Part shown: positions 37,137 to 47,420 of the stretch, piece by piece
How the letters are laid out: every line of letters begins with the position of its first letter
How positions within the stretch are numbered: position 1 is the stretch's first letter
Origin: Tuctoria greenei
Taxonomy: Eukaryota > Streptophyta > Magnoliopsida > Poales > Poaceae
DNA: 64,000 nucleotides
Assembly: GCA_036927565.1 (NCBI GenBank)
Contig: JAYESD010000009.1
Span: forward strand, 158,494,929 to 158,558,928
Direction of reading: 5' to 3'
Notes under the pieces: model-generated
Seen by the model: the letters and a program-made list of their open reading frames with translations, nothing else
Told to the model about the DNA's origin: nothing
Databases searched by the model: none
Translations under genes and position numbers: made by a program

Positions 37137-39062
37137 ATGGTGAACGACCAATCCAGCACCGGATCATCCACGGCGCAGTCCCGATGGCAGACAGTGGCAA
37201 AGGATCAGGCGTCATCCCGCTCTAGGGCAGGCTACCGCTCTAGGGCAGGAAGGTCAGGACCTTCACGTCGCCCTGCAGTCACTTCGCCGGCTGCAGGCCG
37301 ACACGCCACTCCGCGGCGTACTCCGGCCGTGACAGCAATCACGGCGCCGCCGGCTGCAAGCCCGGAGAGTGCGCTCGCTGCAGCGCGCGCACTACTCCAC
37401 AATCCTCCTGCTCGGGATGCTCCTCAGGGAGCAGCTCAGCAGTGGATCAACGACGTCGACCACCTCGTCACCGCTGCACTCAACGCGCCTCCACCGAGGG
37501 AGACACATGCCCAGCTGATGCATGTGTCATTGTCGCAAACGCCGACAATCGACCGGTGGACGGAAGACTCGCGCTCGGCCAGGATCTCAACAACAGATCT
37601 GAGAACCGGGCTGCAGCGCCGCAGGGCCGGAGAGGACTGCCGAGTCACCATCGAGCGCCAGAGGGAGCGTCGGCACAATCTCGAGGCAGATTACAGCGTG
37701 TCGGGTCCTGTGCCCCAGGCTCATGTTGTGCCTCCACCACACCAGACGTACGCCGCGCCTCCACCGCACCAGGCGTACATCGTGCCTCCTCCACAGGCGT
37801 ATGGAACACCGCCCCGACATCAGGTGTACGCAGGCCCGCCTGCTCACCCGGGGTATGCGATGCCGCCGCCGGCACCAGTCAGCCCCAGCCAAGGGTGTGC
37901 AACGCTAGCGCCTCACCTCTTTTTCGTGGTCTGGCCACGAAATTTCCGGTCGCATATGCCAGAGAAGTACGACGGGAGCGTCAACCCGAGCGAGTTCCTG
38001 CAGATCTACACCACTGCGATACTGGCTGCAGGAGGCGACGAGGCCATTATGGCTAACTACTTCCCCGTCGTCCTGACCGGCCCAGCTCGATCATGGCTCA
38101 TGAACCTGCCCCAGGGGTCCATAACCTCCTGGGATGAGTTGTGCCGACAGTTCGTGGCTAACTTTGGCAGTTCCTACAAGCGCCTCGGCACCGAGCTTAA
38201 CCTCCACACCGTTAGACAGCGCGCTGGTGAGTCACTGCGATCGTTCATCCAGCGGTTCTTCCAGGTACGGAACACCATCCCCCATGTTGCTAGCGCATTG
38301 GTTATTGTTGCGTTCAGACAAGGTGTGAGGGACAAGAAGATGCTCGAGAAGCTAGCCATGCACGAGGTGCGTGATGTCTCCGAGCTGTTCTCCCTAGCAG
38401 ACAGATGTGCTAGGGCAGCTGAGGGGCGCAACTGGCACTCCCAGCCATCCTCAGAAGCAAGGGAAGCCACCCCGACTAAGGAAGGAGCCTCTGCGAGGAG
38501 CAGCGGCAAGAACAGGCCAAAGCCCAGAGCCCAGGCAATGGCGACTGTGGCACCCAGCGGAGCCCGAGCGCCATGCCAAGACAAGCGCCCTAGGCAGTCG
38601 CCTGAGCCTGAGGAGCCTGACTTCAAGTGTCCGGTGCACCGTACAAATAGCCATAGTGCTAGCAAGTGCTGGGAAGTGAAGAGGTTCGCGGAACGTTTCC
38701 GCGAACAGAAACAGAGGCAACAGTGCCAGGAGGGTGCACCCCCTCGCCAGAGGGAGGGCAAGCAGAAGGCTGATCTCGAGAAGGAGGATGACAGCGAGAT
38801 GGGGTTCCAGGAACCCCAGCGGGAGGTTAAGGCCGTCTTCGAGGGTGGCGACTCCGACTCCAGCGGTGATAAGGAGCGTCGCAAGACCCTCCATGTCATC
38901 TACGGGGGAGCCATAGACCCCACGTCCCGAAACGTGGTGAAAACTCTGCGACGGGCAGTGGCTGCGGTGGCTCCCACCCCAAATCCAGCTCCCCACCACA
39001 AGTGGATGAGCACGGCGATCAACTTCGACATCTCTGACTGCCCGAAGAACATGGCAGGGGCA
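37137..39062 (+). CDS. Gypsy Gag polyprotein, partial (cut by gap)
   Basis: Open without stops from ATG 37137 to the gap, about 642 codons. The N-terminal 200 residues are basic, Ala/Pro-rich. A His/Pro-rich repeat (HQTYAAPPPHQAY, VPPPQAYGTPPRHQVY) lies at about 37730-37880. The retrotransposon gag domain follows at about 38080-38330 (WLMNLPQGSITSWDELCRQF, ELNLHTVRQRAGESLRSFI). A Cys/His site (CPVHRTNSHSASKC) is near 38628 and an acidic stretch comes after. The last residues before the gap (INFDISDCPKNM) look like the run-up to the aspartic protease. It would form the particle core. No damage is visible in this part. Confidence 0.88.
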
Positions 39063-39162
39063 NNNNNNNNNNNNNNNNNNNNNNNNNNNNNNNNNNNNNN
39101 NNNNNNNNNNNNNNNNNNNNNNNNNNNNNNNNNNNNNNNNNNNNNNNNNNNNNNNNNNNNNN
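39063..39162. other. Assembly gap (100 N)
   Basis: Exactly 100 N, a common placeholder for a gap of unknown size. It sits where gypsy protease, RT, RNase H and integrase should be, so several kb may be missing. Confidence 0.97.
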
Positions 39163-39214
39163 CAGGGTAGGTGCACAGCAAAGAACACCCAAGGTAAAAT
39201 CTGAGCAAGCTTAC

Positions 39215-40642
39215 CAGGGGACACTGAAGTTCCACCGCTTCGCAAAAGGGTTGGGGGGTTCGGACCCCCCGAACCCGTAGCGGGGGCCCCTGAGTGTGCT
39301 GGGGGCCCCTGTGGTGGTGGTGTCGGTGACACCCCCGAGGTCCGGCGCCCCTCCGAACGGAGAGGGAACGCTGGGTCCCGTCAGTGTTGAGGAGCCTCCC
39401 CCTCTTATGCGTGGAGGACTCGGGCGGCAAAGTGGCGCAATCGGCGCCCCCTGGCGACGAGCGCGGCAGGGCTCCGGAGTCCTGGCGAGGGGCAGAAGCG
39501 GCCGGCGACGGCGACCGGTCGCGCTTCTTGGGGGACAGGTCCGACACCGGAACTGGCACCTTCCCCTTCCCCTTGTCGGTGGGGGCGACGACACCACCCC
39601 ATGGATGGTGCTGGGGCCCGCTCGAGGAGTCGTCGCTTGAAGAACAAACGTCTCTTAAGGGAGCCTCGCCTCCCTCAGCGTCGTCGGTAATGTTGACCCT
39701 CTGGAACGGGTCCCCGATCTGGCGTCGCGCCAGCCTGAACTCGTCGAGGGTCGGCATCGTCTTCAACAGCTGCCTCCTCAACTCAAAGTCTGAGCACAAG
39801 GGGCGGCAGGCCAACAGAAGAGCTAGTGCCTTAGGGGAGATGTCGTCGGGGTAGACCCGGGTCAGCATGTCGAGCAGCTGCTGCTCGCCCAGGTTGTAGT
39901 CGGGGCCGGTCTCGAGCCGGGTGCAGTCCGACAGGCCGGTGAACATCAACGCTGGACGGGCGCGGTGCTAGAGCGGAACTATGCGGTGGGACATGAAGTC
40001 CCTCGGCACCATGGCAGACGACAGCCCGTGGTCCGCCAGCATCTGGATCCTCTCCAGCACCGGGTTGAACGCCTCCTCCAGCTCTGGGCGCTCCTCCCAG
40101 AATGACCGCTCGGAGTAGGGGATTCCGGTGGGGAGGCACATCCGGTCGTGGGCCTCGACCTTGGTGATCATCCAATCTTCACGCCACAGCTCCCACCGTG
40201 CAGAGTTGAAGGAAGCAATGTACCTCGTGGGGACCTTTGTCCGATGCTGGAAGTAGTAGGCGCCGAGGTGCTCCTTCGAACTCCTGTTGGTGGCCCTCAG
40301 TACAAAAAAGTACCAGAAGAGCTTCACCGACGGCATCACCCCCACGAACATCTTGCGGAGGTGAGCGAAGACTGCCAGCATGGCGATCGAGTTCGGCGCG
40401 AGGTGGTGGAGTTGGAGGCCAAAGGTCTCCAGGAGAATGACCAGGAAGGCAGATGCTGGCAGGACGAAGCCGACCAGCACGTACGACGAGAAGAGGACCA
40501 TGTCCCCGGTGGAGAGGCTGAGCGGGAGCCTCCCGGGACAGAGCCACGACTCCCGCTCAGGAGTATGCCAGCCGAGAAGCCGGCGCATGGGGGCCAGGTC
40601 AGCGGACCTGGACAGCCTGGACTTGGGCAAGATGCTCACCAT
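39215..40642 (-). pseudogene. Antisense accessory ORF of gypsy element (Transposase_28 / putative gypsy-type transposon domain)
   Basis: Minus-strand ORF opposite to gag. Start at ATG 40642 (MVSILPKSRLSRSADLAPM) matches the start of the related gene at 61364. The conserved domain has GDMVLFSSYVLVGFVLPAS, FLVILLETFGLQLHHLAPNS, AHLRKMFVGVMPS, YYFQHRTKVPTRYIASF and WREDWMITKVE. A TAG at 39968-39970 interrupts the frame. It then stays open through a Ser/Pro-rich charged region to a candidate splice donor (GTAAGC) after 39215; the next exon would be in or beyond the gap. Function unknown; the family is described only from retrotransposons. Confidence 0.82.
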
Positions 40643-41172
40643 GAGGGTTGAAGGAGGAGGCTCTGGACGGGGAGACTGGGAGCTAGAGCGCAAGAACTGG
40701 GCTTGAGGCAAAAGCACGAGCGCAGGGATGCAGAGGCGGGAGAAAGGACCCTCAGGGGGAAAGTTCTCTTTTTATGCACCCCTACAGGCCAACAGGTGCA
40801 AAAGTGTGGATCGCCGCAGCCTCAGTAGAAGAGTAATGATCCCGTGTAGGCTATGACATGAGGGCCCGAGTCGCTCGACAAAGAAGGTGAGCCGGGCGGC
40901 TAGCTATGCGGGAGGTAACTCGGCGGTTTCCGAAAGGGCAAAAGCAGCGGAAGTGCAGGAGCCACCTTGGGAACCACCACAGTTAAAGCATGATTGAAGG
41001 CAGGAGTCACGTCGCGCGGCGCCTGTTCAGCACCTTCACTTACCAGAAGGGGACACGTCGCCTCAACGGCAGGGGCGTGTCACCTGGGGAACAGCCTCGA
41101 AGTGGAATCAGAAGAGTTGTGCGGGAAGAAAAGGAAGAAGACCCCACCTGCGGTATCGATGACTCTCCCGAG

Positions 41173-41189
41173 GTGGGCTCGGGGGCCAC
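41173..41189 (+). other. Polypurine tract of gypsy element
   Basis: GAGGTGGGCTCGGGGGCCAC directly before the 3' LTR. Purine-rich with short pyrimidine breaks, as in related elements. Confidence 0.65.
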
Positions 41190-42222
41190 TGTCGGTACCC
41201 TGCAGACCGGGTACCCCCACACATAGGAGAAAACCGCTAAGGACTCCGCCTCTTCCTAAGAAGACGAATCCGAGGCTGCCACGTTGAGGAGGGAAGGACC
41301 AGATCCTACCTCTCCGTCGCGGGAGGCTCCCAAGCTGCCACGTGGCCGGCAGGACTGGACCCACGCCTCCCCGCTGAGGCGGGCTCCGGAGCCGCCACGT
41401 GGCCAATCGGGACCTCAGGGCCAAGCCCGCGTCCTCGCAGGGAAAGGCACCGGAGCTACCACGTGGCCTGCAGGGCTGAGCCTCCACCCCTCCATAGAGG
41501 TGGGCTCCGAATGCACCACGTGGCCTGTTCCGTCAAGCGCTTACTTCCCGCAGAGGCAGGCTCCGGCGCAACCACGTGGCGGACGACCAACTCGGTGCGG
41601 TAGGAAGCCACAGTAAAGGAACGTGTGCGCTGCTTAGACATGCATTAAGTACGTGCGCCTTCCCCAGGCAAGCAGAGTCGCGCATGCAAAAGTCAAGGCT
41701 CCAGTGTCCTGTCTTGTCCAAGTAGCCGGTACAGACCCACGCTGCAAGACGGACGAATGGGCTGCGAGGACAAGACGGATGGGACGTGCACGGCCATCAT
41801 CACCAACTATGTGTAGCCCTGGCGCACGACGCGGCGGGACGGCGCATTGACACCCCTGACAAAGGGAAGTAGATAGCAATTAATCCTAGATCTTGTATAG
41901 GATTTGGCTCTCCCCAGGACCACCTGTCGGGTACTGGGACCCACCTTGTGACTGCAGAGTCCTTGAACTATAAAAGGGCTTTGCAGACGACCGTCACAGG
42001 GGACCGAAAAATTAGACCAAGGCTCATACACGCTCAAGCAAGGCAATACACAAACACTCCCGTGGACGTAGGGTATTACGCTCCAGCGGCCCGAACCACG
42101 TAAATCCTCCGTGTTCATCATCCTGCTGCGTTCGATCTCCAGGGACTAGCTCTCGTGAATCCAAAGAACCTCCGCGGGCTGCTCTCTAAGCAGGTCGGAA
42201 GTGTCGTTTACGACCTTCGACA
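41190..42222 (+). repeat. 3' LTR of gypsy element
   Basis: 1033 bp direct copy of 36049-37083 with scattered substitutions. The G-boxes start at 41339 and the TATA box is at 41969-41976. Confidence 0.94.
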
Positions 42223-42560
42223 GGTGGGGTGGGGGTGTTTGGGGTGGGGTGGGGGGGGGGGGGTCTGTGGAGGGGAGGGGGGGGCTCGGGGAGGGGGGCG
42301 TGGGGGGTCTCTAGAAGGGAGGGGAGGGGGAGGGTGGGGGGACCTCTGCAGGGGAGGGGAGGGGGAGGGGGGGGCCGGGGAGGGGAGAGGGGGTGGGGGG
42401 GGGCGCGCACGACCGGGGAGGGAAGGTGGCGGGGGCCGGGGAGGGGAGGTGGATGGGGAGGGGGAAGGAGGGCCGGATGGCGGCGGTCGTCCGGGGAGGG
42501 CGGGGCGGCGCTCGGGGAGGGGGGGGGGGCGGGCCGGCGGTCGGGGAAGGGAGGTGAGGA
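42223..42560 (+). repeat. Extremely G-rich strand-asymmetric tract in CACTA 5' end
   Basis: Almost uninterrupted runs of G (up to about 14) broken by single T, A or C for ~340 bp. All frames on + appear open for this reason only. Many G-quadruplex-like patterns. Confidence 0.85.
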
Positions 42561-42714
42561 GTATTACCTGGCGGCAGCGGCGAACGGCGGCGGGCGCGAT
42601 GGTGGCAGCGGCGCGGCGGCGATTGAGCGATGGCGTCGGGCGCGGCCGCGGGGAAAAACAAAGCGGCGCGCGGTGGGTAAGGAAGAGAAGGCACGCGCGG
42701 GAGTAGGTTAAAAT

Positions 42715-42997
42715 ATGTAACTTACGTCAGCTAAATAGTAAAATAACGTCGACCTATGTAACTTACGTCGGCCATCCTCCCAGCCGACGTAAGTTAAGCC
42801 TAACTTACGTCGGTCATTTTATTCACGTCGTCTAGTTGTCCAGACCGACGTAAGTTTACATTTATTGTTGTCGGTCTATTAACTTACGTCGGCGGCCGAG
42901 GTAAGTAATTAGTTAACTTACGTCGTTTTTTCTTGCCGACGTAAGTTAGTTTATTTACGTAGGCCAGCCGACGTAAGTGTTAGCGTTTTCTGTAATA
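42715..42997. repeat. CACTA right terminal and subterminal repeats
   Basis: About nine copies of the same TAACTTACGTCGG motif, ending GTTAGCGTTTTCTGTAATA next to GAC. Confidence 0.9.
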
Positions 42998-43000
42998 GAC

Positions 43001-43046
43001 CTTAGTAATGCTACTCAAATTATTTAACCACTAGATCAAGTCCCAC
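43001..43046 (-). mobile_element. tRNA-derived SINE (Au-like), 5' part with A box
   Basis: The minus strand reads ACTTGATCTAGTGGTTAAAT. TGATCTAGTGG fits the Pol III A box with one mismatch, and joining to 14377 puts it ~32 bp from the B box. The break point GAC is the target site of the CACTA and Sirevirus insertions. Confidence 0.78.
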
Positions 43047-43061
43047 GGAAAGAGTACATAC

Positions 43062-44114
43062 AACCAAGTGGATCGTCCCGTGCCAGATTTCGGCTACCTC
43101 CTGATAGTTTATGTCGTTGATCCGTGGCGCATGTACCAACGCCTGCACGTGCGTATATACACATGAACTCGCTCTGCTCGCTCGACGTCGAGATAGCACC
43201 GGCTGATTCTGTTGAATGGATGCATTTCCGTACCATCTCCTATCGATCTAATAATATGCTCATCATCATGCACATGGCTGTAAGGACTTGGCTACTTGAG
43301 AGTTCAGAAGATCAGAAGTTCAGGAGAATATCCAATGCTCCCAAATAAAAGCATCTCCTGTTGCGGATCCCATGTACCACGGCTCAACTTCAAGCAAGGA
43401 TTTGTCTTCCTTTTGATGGATCCCACTATCCTAGATGATGACCAGCAGAGACAGAAATTCTGTAGGGCCTTCTGTCTGATTCACCAGCGACATGGCGAAT
43501 CTACAAGTTCTGTATGAGAAGTTTTTCTTTCTTTCTTTTATTGATTGAAAGAAAAGTCAAAACATGTGCAGAAAATATGCCGCTATATATGGTGCCAAAA
43601 ACATCTACAAGCCAAATGTAAAAAATGACCCTGCAAGGGAAAGAGTGTGATAGCATCCACAATAGTCACATTTTGTCAGAACTGTAGCCAACTTACTTCA
43701 AAAGTGTTGTTCCATCAACATATGAAAACATAGAGTAAATTTAATTCTTCTATTCTTGATGGTCCATTCCGTGACAATATCTGTTATTGTCGTTTTTATC
43801 GTTTATTTCCATAAAGAGGCATGGGGAATGTCAAATTGACAATATGCTGTTGCCCATATATCAAAGTGGCAGCATGGCTAGCTGCTACCAGAAGAAAATA
43901 GCAAAGTATTTATGGTCAACTGGTTCTTAGGTCAACTATTCCAAAACAAGAACAGTACTCTTGAGCGAGACAAGGTCGACATAAAGATTTGAGGTTGTAT
44001 GCATATCTGACAAACATCTATCCTATAGTGTTGTTTTGTCAACACGAGGGTACTCTTAAAATCACTGCATATACCAAAAAATAGAGCATGGCAAATAGGG
44101 GTTTTGGAATATTT
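43062..44114. other. Intergenic, no gene recognised
   Basis: AT-moderate sequence with a T-rich/CTTT hairpin region near 43520-43560. No coding, RNA or terminal-repeat structure that I can support. Confidence 0.5.
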
Positions 44115-44122
44115 AGTCTCTT

Positions 44123-44399
44123 GTGAAGGGGGCTTAGTCTAAACGGTTAAATACTTTAAGTAGCACTTCTCGAATTCTGAATTTGATTCTCGTGAAAGCG
44201 AATTTTAATTTGAGGTTAAAATAACTTCTTCATCTGTCACATAAGGACCCAAACACAGATCTAAGGGTGCCGTCGTATAAGGGTGAGACATGAGTTTGAG
44301 AGTTTTTTTTGCCGAAGAGAGGTTGAGCTACTACTTATGAAAATACCGTGGGGACGGTCTTACACTCTTACGACAGCGACCTAGTTTTTTTTAATATAC
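44123..44399 (+). mobile_element. tRNA-derived SINE (Au-like), second copy
   Basis: Has an A box TAGTCTAAACG (about 44135), a decayed B box AATTTGATTCT and an Au-type body (GAAAGCGAATTTTAATTTGAGG, CACAGATCTAAGG), ending in T-rich TTTTTTTTAATATA. A short duplication AGTCTCTT lies at 44115-44122 and 44400-44407. Related to the split copy at 14073/43046. Confidence 0.7.
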
Positions 44400-44535
44400 A
44401 GTCTCTTTGGGAAGTAGATTGTTCTTTTTTATTGTTAGATGATATGGGCCAAATAGCTAGTATAGTGTGTGAATGTTTTATAGCTCTTAAATTGTAACAT
44501 TTCCGACACACATGTTCATAATGTTGTAAGAATAT

Positions 44536-44815
44536 GTCAATTCTAATCATGTCCTAATAGTCAATATCTACCGGATCTTATATCCAAGCCAAGTAATAAT
44601 CAACTACATCTTAGGGAATAGGGTCTTGAGAGAACAACCTTCGTGGTTAGAAGATGAAGACGTCTTGAGAGCTTGAAGGGGGGTTGTCAACAACTGCTTG
44701 GTGTACATCGACAATGATGAGGCAAGTGGGGGCGTCAAGGACGCCGTTGGGATGCTTTCAATTCCCTCTCTTCCGCGAGCTAAGTGATCTGGATTGGGAG
44801 TCTTTTTTTTGTTGG
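44536..44815 (+). repeat. Unique segment preceding satellite array, copy 1
   Basis: ATTCTAATCATGTCCTAATAG...GTCTTGAGAGAACAACC...GACGCCGTTGGGATGCTTT. A second diverged copy lies at 45931-46202. Confidence 0.85.
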
Positions 44816-45930
44816 GGAATCAGTGAATGTTGGTTCCTATGCCCCAACGTACCTCCTACTATATGTCTCGCGGTGAGGTGAGGGCCCACAACCATGCACA
44901 GGGTAACGCACCTGATTAGGGTACAATCAGAATATTCTCGTGATGAATGTTGGTTCCCGTGCCCCGACGTACCTCCCTACTATACGTCTTGCGATGAGAT
45001 GAGGGCCCACAACCATGCACGGGTAACGCACCTGATTAGGGTACAATTGGAATATTTCTTGCAATGCACGTTGGTTCTCATGCCCTGACGTGCCTCCCTA
45101 CTATATGTCTCGGTGAGATGAGGGCCCAGAACCATGCACGGGTAACGCGCATGATTAGGGTACAGTCGGAATATTTCTTGTGATGAACGTTGGTTCCTGT
45201 GTCCCGACGTGCCTCTCTACTATATGTCTTGCCGTGAGATGAGGGCCCACAACCATGCACAGGTAACACACCTGATTAGGGTACAATCAGAATATTTCTC
45301 GCGATGAACGTTGATTCCCGTGCCCTGACGTGTCTCCCTACTACATGTCTCGTGAGGAGATGAAAGCCCACAACAGTGCACGGGAAACACACCTAATTAG
45401 GGTACAATCAAAATATTTATCGCGATGAACGTTGGTTCCCGTGCCCCGACGTGCCTTCCTACTATATGTCTCGCAGGGAGATGAGGGCTCACAACCATGC
45501 ACAGGTAACGCACCTGATTAGGGTACAGTTGGAATATTTCTCGCGATGAACGTTGGTTCCCGTGTCCCGACGTGCCTCTCTACTATATGTCTTGTCGTGA
45601 GATGAGAGCCCACAACCATGCACGGGTAACACACCTGATTAGGGTACAGCCAGAATAGGGCCCACAACCATGCACGGGTAACGCACCTGATTAGGGTACA
45701 ATCAGAATATTTCTCTCGATGAACGTTGGTTCTTGTGCCCCAACGTGCCTCCCTACTATATGTCTCGCAGGGAGATGAGGGCCCACAACCATGCACGGGT
45801 AACGCACCTGATTAGGGTACAGTCGGAATATTTCTCGCGATGAACGTTGGTTCCTGTGCCCCGACATGCCTCCCTACTATATGTCTCGCAGTGAGATGAG
45901 GGCCCACAACCATGCCTCCCTACTATATGT
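44816..45930 (+). repeat. ~120 bp tandem satellite, array 1
   Basis: About nine copies of a unit with GTTGGTTCCCGTGCCCCGAC, CCCTACTATATGTCTCGC, GGGCCCACAACCATGCAC and CACCTGATTAGGGTACAAT. The marker ACAACCATGCAC recurs every ~120 bp (44888, 45009, 45129, 45249...). One unit is truncated near 45660. Confidence 0.92.
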
Positions 45931-46202
45931 TAGATTCTAATCATGTCCTAATAGTCAAGATCTACCAGATCTTATAGCCAAATCAAGTAATAATCAACTA
46001 GCTCTTAGGGAACAGGGTCTTGAGAGAACAACCTTCAGGGTTAGAAGATGAAGACATCTTGAGAGCTCGAAGGAGGACTGTCAACAACTGATTGGTGTAT
46101 ATCGGCAGTGATGAAGCGCGTGGGAGCGTCAAGGGCGCCGTTGGGATGCTTTTCCTATCTTCCGCGAACTAAGTGATATGTATTGGGAGTCTTCTTTTTT
46201 GT
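45931..46202 (+). repeat. Unique segment preceding satellite array, copy 2
   Basis: About 85-90% alike by eye to 44536-44815, in the same order relative to the following array. Confidence 0.85.
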
Positions 46203-47420
46203 CGGGGCACCTGTGAATGTTGTTTCCTATGCCCCAACATACCTCTCTACTATATGTCTCGCAGTGAGATGAGGGCTCACAACCATGCACAGGTAACACA
46301 CCTGATTAGGGTAAGTCGGAATATTTCTCGCAGTGAACATTGGTTCCTGTGCCCTGACGTGCCTCCCTACTATATGTCTCACGATGAGATGAGGGCCCAC
46401 AACCATGCACGGGTAACACACCTGATTAGGGAAGGCTGGAATATTTCTCGTGGTGAACGTTGGTTCTTGTGCCCCGACGTGCCTTCCTACTATATGTCTC
46501 GCGGTGAGATGAGCGCCCACAACCATGCACGGGTAATGCACCTGATTATGGTAAGTCGGATTATTTCTCGCGGTGAACGTTGGTTTCCGTGTCCGGACGT
46601 GCCTTCCTACTATATGTTTTGCGCTGAAATGAGGGCCCACAACCATGCACGGGTAACACACCTGATTAGGGTACAATCGGAATATTTCTCGCTGTGAACG
46701 TTGGTTTCCGTGTCCCGACGTGCCTTCCTACTATATGTATTGCGCTGAAATGAGGGCCCACAACCATGCACGGGTAACACACCTGATTAGGGTACAATCG
46801 GAATATTTCTCGCTGTGAACGTTGGTTTCCGTGTCCCGACGTGCCTTCCTACTATATGTCTTGCGCTGAAATGAGGGCCCACAACCATGCACGGGTAACA
46901 CACCTGATTAGGGTACAATAATATTTCTCGCTATGAACGTTGGTTTCCGTGTGTCCCGACATGGCTTCCTACTATATGTCTTGCGCTGAAATAAGGGCCC
47001 ACAACCATGCACAGGTAACGCACCTGATTAGGGTACAATCGGAATATTTCTCGCGATGAACGTTGGTTCCCGTGCCCCGACGTGCCTCCCTACTATATGT
47101 CTCGCGGTGAGATGAGGGCCCACAACCATGCACTGGTAACGCACCTGATTAGATATAAACGAAATATTTCTCGCGATGAACGTTTGTTCCGTGCCCAGAC
47201 GCGTCTCCCTACTATATGTCTTGCGGAGAGACGAGGACCCACAACCATGCACGGGGTAACGCACCAGATTAGGTACAAACGGAATATTTTTTCACGATGA
47301 ATGTTTGTTCCGTTCCCCGACATTTTCTCCCTACTATATGTCTGGCGGAGAAGCAAGGGCCTACAACCATGCACGGAGTAACGGCGCTGATTAGGGCATG
47401 GTCGGAATATTTCCAACGAC
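46203..47420 (+). repeat. ~120 bp tandem satellite, array 2
   Basis: About ten copies of the same unit. The middle units (46560-47020) are more alike, with TGTCCCGACGTGCCTTCCTAC, while the last three diverge. One frame is open for 174 codons because the unit is a multiple of three without stops. Confidence 0.92.

Larger units (their letters stand above)
36049..42222 (+). mobile_element. Gypsy retrotransposon (Tat-like) with antisense accessory ORF; assembly gap inside
   Basis: LTRs 36049-37083 and 41190-42222 (about 1034 bp, TGTCGGTACCC to CCTTCGACA) with a perfect 5-bp duplication GGTGG at 36044-36048 and 42223-42227. The primer site TTTGGCGCGCCAG follows the 5' LTR and a polypurine tract precedes the 3' LTR. 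Gag is on +, pol is lost in a 100-N gap, and an antisense Transposase_28-family ORF sits before the 3' LTR. Extra antisense ORFs at that place are known for Tat-lineage elements. LTRs are very similar, so insertion is fairly recent. Confidence 0.94.
27655..42997 (-). mobile_element. CACTA (En/Spm) DNA transposon, 15.3 kb, carrying a gypsy insertion
   Basis: The left end starts CACTACAGGAA. The right end read inward is TATTACAGAAAA, i.e. the same terminus with two C-to-T-like changes. The 3-bp target duplication is GAC at 27652-27654 and 42998-43000. Both ends carry many inverted ACTTACGTCGG/CCGACGTAAGT subterminal repeats. Internal minus-strand genes encode TNP2-type transposase (34591-31087) and a TnpA-like protein (30957-28215). 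Without the gypsy element (36049-42222) the CACTA is about 9.2 kb. Confidence 0.93.

Noticed and set aside
42155..42711. Gly-rich ORFs of 160-183 codons
   Set aside because: Product of the G-run tract; no conserved content.
46173..46697. 174-codon repeated ORF as a gene
   Set aside because: It is the translated satellite unit; frame is open only because the unit has no stop.
44816..47420. CRISPR-like direct repeats
   Set aside because: Units are contiguous ~120 bp satellites without spacers, and the DNA is plant nuclear.
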